Assembly (NCBI GenBank): GCA_000708835.1 | Contig: DF237080.1 | Coordinates: 116,991 to 180,990 of the forward strand | Reading direction: 5' to 3' | Source of the DNA: Klebsormidium nitens | Taxonomy: Eukaryota; Streptophyta; Klebsormidiophyceae; Klebsormidiales; Klebsormidiaceae | Length of the DNA: 64,000 nt | In this document: piece after piece, positions 12,990 to 23,800 of the stretch | How the letters are laid out: each line of letters starts with the position of its first letter | Position numbering within the stretch: the stretch's first letter is position 1 | Position numbers and translations under genes: made by a program | Notes under the pieces: model-generated | Database searches by the model: none | What the model was told of the DNA's origin: nothing | The model's input: only the letters and a program-made list of their open reading frames with translations

Positions 12990-13040
12990 TGTACTGACTC
13001 GGAGCACCTACCGTACGTAGTATGGTAGCTCCGAGTGCCT
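12990..13040. repeat. Hairpin around CTCCGAG
   Basis: CTCGGAGCACCTACC at 12998-13012 faces GGTAGCTCCGAG at 13024-13035, giving a stem of about 12 pairs with a three-base bulge. It sits in the intergenic stretch 12392-13733 between the divergent GT77 and FKBP genes. A function is not evident. Confidence 0.6.
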
Positions 13041-13085
13041 GTGATGTGACACCCTCGATTAGGTATCGTTTGTGTTGGTGTAGGC

Positions 13086-13150
13086 ACCCGGGGGACGGAT
13101 TGGGTTAGGGTGGGAGTTAGGGTGGGTGCGAGAACGCAGCCCCGTTAAAT
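13086..13150 (+). repeat. G-rich, telomere-like dispersed repeat (copy 1)
   Basis: The run CCCGGGGGACGG is followed by TTAGGG-containing sequence and GGGAGTTAGGGTGGGT. A similar tract lies in reverse orientation at 32941-32990. It is not a clean TTTAGGG array, so it is a degenerate interstitial repeat at best. Several G-runs could form a quadruplex. Confidence 0.55.
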
Positions 13151-13211
13151 TATTAGGTTGGGGTTTTAACAGGAGTGCCCGGCGCTTCAATATGTTGTCT
13201 CCTGTTGACAC

Positions 13212-13290
13212 AATCTAGAGTCTAGACTCTACAGTAGGTACTGGTAGGTACCAGTACTGGTAACTCTAGTACTGGTACCAGTACATTGAT
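13212..13290. repeat. GGTACC/AGTACT-rich palindromic tract
   Basis: Overlapping palindromes are built from TCTAGAGTCTAGA, GGTACC and AGTACT, for example TACTGGTACCAGTA. Similar GTAC-rich sequence recurs at 61580-61660. Such tracts can extrude as cruciforms. No gene is seen here. Confidence 0.6.
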
Positions 13291-13733
13291 GTGACCATTT
13301 GACCCCAAATTAGGTAACCTATTTGATGATTTTTGATCGCATTGAATTGAAATCCCCCTGAAATCCAGGACCACAAACTCGCTGCATTTGAATTTCAGCT
13401 TGACTTCTGATTGCGGCATTCTAATTTCTCTTTTCAGCTTCGCATTGCTTTGTACGTCCAGATGGCATAGCCGGCTGACTCATGTACCGATAGTGCTTTG
13501 CTAGCTGGTTCTGATCTCCAGACGGCATGGACCATGGTCGCCCTACAATTCTCTGCTCCTTGCACCCATTGCAGCGTTTCCTTCTTGGATGGCCAGCAAT
13601 ATCTGCCGCTTGAGCAAAGTAGAACTGCCGCGCTTTCCTTAGGAGGGTGTTCAATCTGGTTTCTCTACCTCAAGTTTCAATCTGCCTGCACTTCAATAGA
13701 AGCTTGCAGCTGTGGGATAGCCAGTCAAGGTCC

Positions 13734-15979
13734 ATGGGGCCGCACTGTTGCGCCTCGAGCAGGAGTTTTGTTGTCGAGAGACTGGCCTCAAGTGCTCAGG
13801 CGCTCAGTCAAAGTAGCTCTTTAGAGAGCTCGTCAAAAGCTGAGCCAAAATGTCGCCCTTCAGAAAAACCAGCATCATTCAACCTTGCAGAGTCACCTCC
13901 GAAAATGCAGTCACTTCGGAGTAGAGAGACTTTAGCTGGTGGTGCAATGCAGCGCCCAAAGACGAATCATGCTGGTGAAAAATATAGTCAGTCTGAGCGG
14001 CAAGCCACGGACCGGGGCAGTTGCAGAAGGGCGTTCAGCATTGCCTTGCTGATGACGTCGTTGCACTGCTCGCAGGGACGAGCTGCGCTGGGGTGAGACA
14101 TCATTGTGTGAGCTTGGTAGTATGAAGACATTGAAAGGATGCTAGTTGACTTCAGCGTCATGAGAACTGCACAGTGCAAGGTCTCTTGTTAGAAGAAAAA
14201 CAGCTTTGCTTGGCCATGTAAAGACAATGGCCAAGGCAGTAGAGGCTCAACAGAAAGCCGATATGCAGTTACCAGAACGCTTTGAACATGATTACTCCAT
14301 TGGGTAGTGGTGTTCTGATATCCAGGCGCGTGTGATCCTGCGAATGGGCCAAAAAGGGAAGTGGGAAACTGGCACTGGCGGAGCCACTGTTGTTGCTATT
14401 TTGGTGTATCCACTGGCCGGCAGCTCAATCTGCCTCTTCTTCGTAAAGATGCACTATCTCAGGGCCCTCTCTTGTCCTCTGCAGTGCGCCACCTGCGAAA
14501 CAGTTCCGGACAAATATTGACGACGCCAGAGAGGAAGGGGAGAGGAGGCGGGAGGAGAAGGAGCGGGCTGAAGGGCCCATTGTGAAGCTGCCGTCGGGCG
14601 TCAAGTAAGTCCCTGCTTAAAAAATCATTTCGCGCTCTTCAAAACTTCGTTTCTTACCAATACTCAATGATCCGAGAAAGGACGGAGTCTGTTGCAGTGA
14701 TTTGAAGTGGTCTGGACTCTGTTTCCTTGACAGCGTCATGCTTCTGGTGGTCGCATCTGGCTCGACTTGACGTAAGGCCTGAGTTATCACCAAACTTTAT
14801 CCTCTGGCTGGACGTTTGGCCTGCGTTATGACCATACTTTATCTTCAGAGAAGTTGAATCAGGGTCAAGGCTCTATCGGAACAAATCATGCGAATTCATG
14901 TCCTGACATTTGGACTCTCCCCAATTTTTGTTAGAGCAATCTAGCAGAACAAGTGGACTCTTCGTGAGCACTGCCGAATTCCACCTCGAGATCATGAACC
15001 CTGACGTTTCCCCAGCAGCACAGGCTTCGATTCGTATGTCCGCAATCCCCTTTCGCAAACATGCGCCCCAACTGGGTATATGATGTTGCTTGAGTGATGT
15101 CTCGTACCCTCCAGGTATCGTGAGCTGGCTGTTGGAACCGGAGAAGCGTTGCGCCCCGGCGACCTTGTGTCTGTGTACTACACGATCTACCGCCTGAGCG
15201 GGTCAGCAAAGTCTTACATACCCAGCAACAGGTCCCCCCCTTCGAAGCTCAGGCTCACTGACGTGTCCTGCATCTCGCGCGTCTTACCAAGTGTTTCTGC
15301 ATTTGTGGTGTAGATTAAATCTCTGATTGCTCTTGAGACCGAGTCGATGCAAGGTTGAAATTGCTCAAGAAATCTAGGGCGGCTACAACCAACTGAATGG
15401 CCATACTTTGTCCTACTCTGGCTTCTGTTCCTGAGTAGGCTTCTGTTCATTTCTTCACAGGCGCCGTTCAGTCCTTTTCGTTTGCCTGCAATTGTCTTTC
15501 GAAAGCATTCCAGTGGAATTTCAGAGGCATGCCGGACAGTCGAGAGCCCTGCGGAGCTACTCACTGCTTCTTGTTTTTACTGGCGTTCATTGTAGAGGCG
15601 GCCTGATAGAGCATCCAATGACACGAGTCGTCAAACTGAGCCCTTAACTCAAGGTGCTGACACCCTGTGCCAACTTCTCTGCCTGTACAGGTTGTACATT
15701 GATTCTGTGGGTTACGGTAAAGAAGGAAAGGATGACGTGGGGGACGCATTCACATTCGAACTAGGTGCGGGACAAGTGCCTCAGGGCGTAGAGCAAGGCG
15801 TGTTGGGTATGTGCATAGGTGGGAGGCGGCGGATACTTGTCCCTCCAAAATTAGGCTGGATTAATGACGGAGTTTTGCCCAGGCCGACGTCTGGAGCCGC
15901 TGAGAGGAGATTGCTCCGGCACACCAATGAGCCGTTGCTCTTTGAGATTGAGATTGTGAAGACCAAGCATCGGACGTGA
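13734..15979 (+). CDS. FKBP-type peptidyl-prolyl isomerase, thylakoid-lumen type
   Basis: Exons: 13734-14092, 14485-14604, 15115-15201, 15691-15979, all GT-AG and in phase, 284 residues. The first ~80 residues are Ser-rich and lack acidic runs, as in chloroplast transit peptides. They are followed by CRRAFSIALLMTSL, a twin-arginine motif plus hydrophobic core, which points to Tat import into the thylakoid lumen. A basic and acidic linker leads to the FKBP fold: KYRELAVGTGEALRPGDLVSVYYTIY, then DAFTFELGAGQVPQGVEQGV and GGRRRILVPPKLGW, and finally EPLLFEIEIVKTK. The layout resembles plant FKBP16-type lumenal proteins. Several active-site aromatic residues of classical FKBP12 are replaced, so isomerase activity is uncertain. 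The start was set at the first in-frame ATG (13734), since the open frame runs further up without one. The stop lies within a GTGAGT donor-like sequence. Confidence 0.85.
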
Positions 15980-16879
15980 GTGACTCCGGCCTACTGTACT
16001 TCCTTCCGTTACGAGTGGTGCCTTGACGAGCATTACGTTGTTCTTGCTGCTCAGAGATAGAAGAAGTCTCGACCGTCTGCTATTCTGCTGTGGTCTGCTC
16101 GAGGTCCGTCCATTGGCCCATCTTTGCCCCTCCCATATGATGCACGCTCCGGGCGCCGACTCGGAGCCTTGGCGGCAGGCTGCCAGAATCACGATGGATT
16201 CCGCAGATGTATTTGATACAATGTATTGCGTCGTAGCAAGTTGCGTGTAAGATCACGCCAGGTCGACCCTTTTGCTACCTGCTTACGATCAAGCCGTTCC
16301 ACGCATGTAAATTAGAAGAAAGCATAGGTTGTGAATACATCAATCACCACGGCATGGTGATTTTGGCGATCAGTCGTCCTTGCATCTGATATTCGGCACA
16401 TAAAAGAGCGCTATGGGATAGCTCTGCATACAGCTGATTATAATCGCAGTGTGAGTCCGCCTCGCATATGACGTGCTTGGCTGGCACAATTCGATCCATT
16501 AATTGCGGCACAATGTTCAACGTTGCATGCATGTGTACATGTGCAATGCAAAACCAGTGCCACGCAGTCATGCACTCATATATAAAGATAACAAGGCATC
16601 TGAATTGCAGTATAAAGCCAGGGCGGCCGCCTGCACAATGATGTAGGTAGTTGCATGCAATGGGCGATATGTACGTGTGACTTTTGATGGACGTACAGAT
16701 CGAATCCTAGACTAGTAGAGAAACCGTCAATTCAATGGTCTTTGTGCACGGTTAGTTTGTGATTCAAATTAGGTAGTGGCCAGGATCGGTTGGCATACTT
16801 CTGACCGTTCTAAATCTGTGGAGGCTTGCACATGCTTCATGTTACCAACAAAAGCTAAGGTTACGTTGTGACGTCTAAA
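15980..16879. other. Convergent intergenic region, no gene recognised
   Basis: This lies between the 3' ends of the FKBP gene (+) and the LRR gene (-). It contains the expected 3' untranslated regions and AT-richer spacer with short palindromes such as ATGCATGCATGTGTACATG. Nothing else is supported. Confidence 0.6.
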
Positions 16880-18154
16880 TCAAGACTTTCCCTTGAAGCC
16901 AACTGTAGCCCGGGGACTCGATGGTAAACAGTTCTTTGTAGAATCGCTTTTGCTCGGGCACCCCAGCCGATAAAAAACGATTACAAGGCCTAGTATCACA
17001 AGCCATTGCGGCAAATACACAAATAAGAGAACGGACCCGTAATCAATTGGGCGACGAATAGAACGCCCAACTTGCCATCCCCCTCCGGAAAAGCCGCCGG
17101 ACGTAGCTTTAGGACACCGATTCCTATGACCAGTGTCCGGTATTTGGGCACCCCCGGCTGGATAGAGCCCACCGTTTGTTAGCAGGTTGAAGGGATACGT
17201 CCCGTTGCAGATCAGCTTCTCTACCTCATGTATGAGTCTCAACTTCGTGCCCTGGAGGCTCAAAGTCACCAGCGAGGAATAACGAGAAGTATCGACGAAA
17301 AAGTGGGCAGGGGAGAGGGGACCAATAAGGTCGGGGTTGAACGACAAGTCCACGGTTTGCAGGCAAGCTTTACTGCTCAAGGTGCCACTGCCGATGCCGC
17401 CCGAGAGATGATTGAACGAGAGGTTGAGGTACTTGAGCCGTGCGAGAGTAACGAGATTTGGAATTATGCCCGAGAAAGCGTTGGAGGACAGGTCTAGGTG
17501 GATCATTGGACGGGTTAAAGAGTCCTCGAAGAAATACTTGCTCTTATGTGTCCCGTTGTCCGGCACGCTTACGATGCTCCAAGGGTTAGTATTCTCGGGC
17601 ACCTCACAGGGTCGCCATGGCTTGATTAGGGTAGACAGTGGGCCAGAAAGCTTGTGTGAAGAGAGGTTCAAAGATTTCAACCTTCGGAAGAAGAGGATAT
17701 TCAGCTGCGGGCTCAAGGGACCTGACAGCTCGTTTGCAGAGAGGTCTAAATAACGAAGTTTTGAGAGCCTGGAAAGCTCGGGGGGAATGGGACCAGACAG
17801 TCGGTTAGAGGAAAGGTTAAGGTAAACCAGGCTCGTCAAGTTCCCGAGCTTCGGGGGGATCCCGCCCGAGATGTTGGTGCCGGACAGATCCAACACCAGA
17901 AGTCTGCTGAAAGTTGGCACGCCTGGGAACTTGCTGACGTCACTGATACCATCAGCAATGTTGTGTTTAAGGAAGCTGGAGAAGTCTTGCCCAAGGGGCA
18001 CGCCCCGCAGGTTGAGAACGGTAGTAGAACTGAGATTGAAGTTGGCGAATGTAGGGACTTTCTCAAAACCTTCCCCCCCATCAAGCTGTGCGGTTGCTGA
18101 TATTAAACTGGTCAGCACGATAAGGAAGACGGCTGTCGATTGGAATGAGGACAT
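16880..18154 (-). CDS. Leucine-rich-repeat receptor-like protein (secreted ectodomain, single membrane span, no kinase)
   Basis: Intronless; 424 residues from the ATG at 18154. That start gives a textbook signal peptide (MSSFQSTAVFLIVLTSLISA); an in-frame ATG at 18232 would add 26 residues in front of it and is less likely. The ectodomain has about seven plant-type LRRs (LDLSGTNISGGIPPKLGNL, LNLSSNRLSGPIPPELSRL, LDLSANELSGPLSPQL and others) interrupted by a ~40-residue island rich in N, P, W and S before the fifth repeat. Repeats end with LSLQGTKL; a Cys/Gly spacer and one transmembrane helix (LLFVYLPQWLVILGLVIVFY) follow, then a short basic tail. This is the layout of a plant receptor-like protein that needs a partner kinase for signalling. 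The ligand is unknown. Confidence 0.85.
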   Translation of the reverse strand: MSSFQSTAVFLIVLTSLISATAQLDGGEGFEKVPTFANFNLSSTTVLNLRGVPLGQDFSSFLKHNIADGISDVSKFPGVPTFSRLLVLDLSGTNISGGIPPKLGNLTSLVYLNLSSNRLSGPIPPELSRLSKLRYLDLSANELSGPLSPQLNILFFRRLKSLNLSSHKLSGPLSTLIKPWRPCEVPENTNPWSIVSVPDNGTHKSKYFFEDSLTRPMIHLDLSSNAFSGIIPNLVTLARLKYLNLSFNHLSGGIGSGTLSSKACLQTVDLSFNPDLIGPLSPAHFFVDTSRYSSLVTLSLQGTKLRLIHEVEKLICNGTYPFNLLTNGGLYPAGGAQIPDTGHRNRCPKATSGGFSGGGWQVGRSIRRPIDYGSVLLFVYLPQWLVILGLVIVFYRLGCPSKSDSTKNCLPSSPRATVGFKGKS

Positions 18155-20803
18155 CTTAAACCCTCCCAGTGCGCTTGAAACGGATATGAGATGGCGACGC
18201 CAGTTGCACGAGGGGGTTCGGAGAGGGGGCATCCTTCGACTCTCTGCAAGGAAAGCACGATTTCCAGGTCAAATTGGTGAACGTCGGGAAGCATGTGTGC
18301 AGTTCATTGGGCAGATTACAGCGGTTGTTGCTTCATCCAGTGGAAGCCATTTGTGAAGGCGCCAAGAAGAAAATTGAGAGACCCGCACCACTGCACAAGG
18401 ACAAGTTGCTCGAAGCCCCATCAAGCTGAGTAATGCTTTTAAAATTGCTGATGGACTGAGCAGGGTGAGGGCAGGGTGAATGCCAGTATGAATTCTTGTT
18501 GCTGGCTGCCAAAGTTTCATGAGGGCCCACTTCTGCTCACTTGAGTGCTCAAACGCATACACGTTCCTGGACCTAAGATTCTCCAAAGAGGATCTCTGCT
18601 CCTCACAAATGCCCCTAAGAATAGATGTATGAACCTGAAGTGAACGGGCCCACGCCTTGCTTTAACCCTGAACGCACCCAACAGAATACCTGCACTCTTT
18701 AGCAAAGGATGACAGAGGGTCTTAGACATCGTCCATGCTCCTAAAGGGTCCAGCAGAGAGGCAACATTGACACTCTGCACATGCTGAGGTCTTGGCCATG
18801 GGTTTTGAAGTGGCAGGTGCATACGAAGGGGTTTAGTTGTCAAGTGAGGGACTTGGAATTTCAAAATTGAAGAGGGTCACATTCAACGAAAAAATCTAAT
18901 AATGCCAAATTGCATCGTATCGTCTCAAGGCATGCTGAAGCTCTAAGTAGGAGGTCACATGTCTGGAGAACGGGGCTCAAATTTGACAATGTTCGTTCCT
19001 GACATTTTTAAACGGGTTTGCACAGTCAAAAGTAGGTACAGGAGTTTCAGGAGAGGGTTGAAGCTTCAAAGGGGGGTGGAAACTTCAGCACTCCCTCAGC
19101 CCAGCACACAGCGTGCCGCTGAAAGAGGGAGACTCTGCAGTAGGATCGACAACCTTCCCCCCAGTTCAGCGCATAGGCCCCAGCATCTTTGAGAAAATGT
19201 TACAAGAGGAGCTCAGACAGCCTGTACATTGATCACAAAATACTAGGTTTCAGGGTCAATATCAACGGACCACGTATTCAAACTGGGTTGAAGATCCAAG
19301 AGAGGAGGCCAAGAGAGGAGGCCCACAAAGTGGACTAAAGATGATGGAAGGGTTGTTGCTAAGGGCTGCGCACTCAATCAAAGCCAGAAGCAAAGGAGAA
19401 AATTCTTGTGTGAGCTTCTGTGTTTTGATCAATCAGGAGAAGATACAAAACATCGAACCAGATTCTTCTCAAAGTCACCTGGTAGGAAGACACGCAACTT
19501 AGCCAGCCACTCTGTATACATTAGGATTGAAGACTCACTCACCGGATGGGCATAAGCTGACGGTGCTAGAAATCGTCAGCTCTATCTTATTGGATAGCTG
19601 ACTTGTAGCCTGCTCCAAGCGTGGCGCCACTAGATATTCCAGGCCACTGATTTAGAGCAGTTATTGAATATGATGGCCGGTTTGCTGCTCCAAACCCAAA
19701 AGCAAACCGATTCTCGTCAAAGCGCTGATACCAGCATCATCCCATTGCAGTCGCTCCTCTCTTTCTTTACTCAGACTGCATGCGCGCTTTCTTTCAGATC
19801 AGTCCGTATGAATAGCTGCTTTACAGGGAACGTGTCGGGAACGTGTTGTGTAGCTACTGAAAGCTTGAGAGCGGCCAGTTGCCAGAAACCTGCCTTTGCA
19901 CTATGTACAGCCAATGGAGAAAGATAAGTTGAGGGCAGAGCCAAAGCTGTCATGCAAGGTACCTCGCAGCATTACAATCTACATAACGTCGCCAGTTTAC
20001 GAAGAGCATGCATCCGGAGACGCTACGTCACCAGGATGATCCCTGCCCGGCCGCAGCTGTCGACCGTCGATTTGCAGTCCGATCGGCATGATCACCTCTT
20101 CAGGCCTTGCCGACCGTCGATGATCGAGTCTCCTAAATACCTAGCTAATTGGTCGACTCGAGCTAGGAACTAAGCGCGCGCGGAGCAGGGCCTCCACAAC
20201 GCGTAGCCGATCAAATCTGCCCTGAATCTGAAATGGCCGCCACCTTTACTGAGAGGCTCGATCGGCCCTTTTTAGGATCTCTTTATCCGACCCTTTTAGG
20301 GATTGTTGTAGATTGTCATTCTTGAACGAGAAGAAACGTGAAATTGGTAAAAGTCCGAGCTGCCATCATCGAAACCAATGATGACACAATTGCACTGTGG
20401 TATCAAATATTGTGGAGATTGTGTAGTCAACACTTACAAAGCTTCTCAAGAGACCCGTTGTTCACGATTGGCTTTATTAAGCAGGTTTTATGGGGCTCCA
20501 CCAATTTGTGATATGTAGTCGGTAAAACCCACTTAATATTCACCATTTCTAACGGGATATGTTGAGGGCAGTTCTGAGAGCATTGAAGCATTCAGTGTTT
20601 GGTGCAGCTTTGCAGATCTGAACATGGGGAGTTCTCCTTGTGACAAACGGGCGGCCGGCTAGTTTTTCTTGGTGACGACTAGAAGAAGCCTCACATAGGT
20701 AGAAATAATTCGACCTTATGTGTGCAAACGGTGCCTATGCATTTGTACCAAGCGCTTCTAGCGGAGTTGCCGGAAGGTAGACGAGGAATCGTTTAAGAGA
20801 CAC
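18155..20803. other. Intergenic, no gene recognised
   Basis: About 2.6 kb upstream of the LRR gene and downstream of the methyltransferase gene. Open frames are short and motif-free. A small local duplication (GAGAGGAGGCC twice, about 19299-19322) is visible. Nothing else is supported. Confidence 0.55.
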
Positions 20804-23800
20804 TTACTCAAATTCACAATGTCTGAGGATCAACATGATCGGGCGACAGTGCTCTTCATCAAATCCAGGCCACTCTGCGCACTCTCCTCCTCTCAAGCGT
20901 TCAATCTTCCTGTCCAAGTCCTTATCAAAGCTCTCGCTCAACTCTGCACGAAGACCTACTCGAGTAGCTATGTCAACGAATTTGTCTAACGTCCCCCCTC
21001 GTCGCGGATTGAACAGCAAAGCAATGGGCTCGTTCGGCTCCAGCCCGTCGTCTTTCATGTCATCTGTCCGGAAAGTAGACAGGCTCTTCTCATTTACTTC
21101 GAAGGTGGGATTCAATGCATGGTACGCATTGATGTCCTCGCTCCTGACCTGCTCTTCGGGCGTTTTTGCCTCACCTATCTCGCACGTGACCTCTGATCTG
21201 TTCCCAGCCGTTGTTCTAGAACCGTCGCTCTCTTCCCATAGCCGCCACTTCGCACTTTCCCCCTCGGACTGCGATGCTCTAGTCGCCTTCAGTCCGTCTG
21301 ATTGCAACAATGAATCCTCTCTGGCCTCACTCATTGACGAAGCCACCAAATCTCGTGCAAGTCCGGCGTCTGCTACAAGAATGCTGGCATAAGAGGTCGA
21401 AGGAACCGGTTTCGGCTCAACCGGGTCCTCAGCCCCGTCCGTTGACGTCCGAGACGTGCCCGGGGCAGATGCATGGTTGAGAAGCAACTTGATGGTGCCC
21501 GCCAATTGGGCATGGAAGTCCTTGAAGAACGTGCTGCAGACGTTTTGAAGAAAAGCAGCATTAGCCAGCACAGAAGTGCAGCCAGGGTTCTACCAACGCC
21601 CGACTTGAAATCGAAACGAAAATGCAGTTGAAAAAACGCACTTTTTGGGGGTTCTACAAGCGCTCGACGCATGCTGCAGACATGCTGCAGGGAATCAGAG
21701 ATGGCAAGCACGGAAGTGCAGCCAGGGTTCTACAAGCGCCCGAAACAAAATCCGAAAGCGAAAGCACTCTTGCGAAAGCGCAGCTTTTGGAGGTTCTACA
21801 AGAGAACGACACGTGCTCCAGACGTGTGAAGCAAAGCAGAGTTAGCCAGCACGGAAGCACAGCAAGGGTTCTACCAACCCCGGACACGAGATCGAAACGA
21901 AAAAGCACTTCAGGAAGCGCAGCTTTTTGGGGCTTTACAACTGATCGACAAGTGCTCCAGACGTGTTGCAGGAGGACAGAGTTGAGCGAGCACGGAAATG
22001 CAGCAAGGGTTCTACAAGCGCCCGAATCGAAATCGAAACGGGAAAACGGTTGCAAGAGCGCGGCATTAAGGAGAAAACAAGCGCTCGACAGGGAATCACA
22101 AAGAAGCATCACTGCAGGCCTTGAAGCGAAAGCCGGGCAGCAGAGTTGGATCCTCTCCAAAGGGAACAAGGCAAAACGGAAACGCAAGGCCAAGCTGGTG
22201 CGCTCCCGATAAAGGTCGCCAACAGATTGGATGGTTGATTGGCGCTCATGATGGCCGCAGACGGGTTGCAGAGACAGCCAGTCATGAATCCTGGGATACG
22301 GATCTGCTCAAAGTGGTCATAGCCTGCCGAGCTATTGCCTCGTTTGGTCGACAAGCAAAGGCTCGACTTCGGCCGAACCTGGAACCTCCCATGCGCTTCT
22401 CCGAGGCGGTGTGTAGTCTCGCTTTCAAGCAGGGTAAGGATCTAGATCAACACTAACACCTACAATCAGCTGCCATTCTGGCCTGATCTCCCACAGCCTT
22501 TACAGTCGACAGCCGAATCTGGAGCCTTCAATACAAGCTTTGCTCTGACGGCCGTGCCTTTGGTCGCTCTTGTGGTCCAACTCAGACGCACGGAGTATGC
22601 TGCCCCGTATCCCTCTTCCTTCTTTTTGGCTCTTGGTTTGCCTCCATGAGAGAGGATTGATTGTGTCATCGAAGCATAGCTTTGCACCCGTCCAAAGAAA
22701 TCTGCGTTATCCTCATTCGCCCCAGGCTCACTCTTGCTCGGCCCTATACTTACCGGACTGAGTCGCACCCACGCAAGGGTACTGCCGACGCAAGAGGAAC
22801 ATGTGGTGACATCAGCCCTCACCAGTCTGCAGCGATGATGACGTCAAACGGCCCGCCCGCAGCCCGTGCGGAAGCGTCATCGCCCCACGTCAACGGTTCC
22901 GCGCGAACAGCCGTCTCGCCAAACAGGTGCGCATTGATCCGGATGTTGTGTTGGATCGCTGCAAAAAGGAGGGACAGTGGTTGACGGTCCAAACCAAACG
23001 TACTATCCCCGACTGCACATGGCCCGGTAATCAATACATTCACAAGTTAGTCGGAGTTTGCGATATTAGTTGCTTGTTGCCAGCAGTCAAAAAATCTGGC
23101 CTTATCCTAACCAGGAGTAGAGAGGTTAATTCTGATATTGACAAAAAGTTGCTTAGCAGACGCGACATTGTCGACCCACGAAGTTGCTCGCTGCGACCGA
23201 GTGTCGTGCAGTATATTTACCAGGCATGAAGTTTTTTGTTTCCCGTGTGATTCGGGGGGGCACCTGACAACATAAAATACCCTCCAAAGGCCAGCCTCTC
23301 ATGTCCGGTACCATTGTATGCGTGTGCACGCCTGCTCCAAACGATTTGCGCACAAGTTTTGAAGGTGATATACTCGACATCAATACTCATACTGTCCCGA
23401 ATACAGAACCACATAGGGGCCCTAAGATTTCCAGCCAGGTACCTATGCTCAACGATACATATCGACTCAGCAGAAGATGGTACATCTCACCATTCACAAC
23501 CTGGGGGTTCCCGTCCGTAATCACCACCTCGCCCGCTTCGGTGCACGCAGCCACGGCCAGCCCCGCGAGCCCGTACCCCGCGCCCAGCTCGAGTACCCGA
23601 CGGCCCCTGCAAACGCCGGTACATTTTGCGGGGCTTCATGTTGGCTCTTGGGGTAGTCAAGATTGGTTTTTGGGGTAGTCACTACAGGTCAATGGGCGCA
23701 GCTTCGCTTGACGTGCGAGTGCAACATTCGTAACTTGACTAACCAGGGCACCTGCTCGACAATGAGCAGAATCCGAAGGAGTGAAGGATGTCCGACATAT

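Noticed and set aside
21622-22212. Long open frame (196 codons, +) across the 140-bp array, and a 179-codon frame on the other strand
   Set aside because: It follows the tandem repeat, whose unit is not a multiple of three, has no family motif, and lies inside a well-supported intron.
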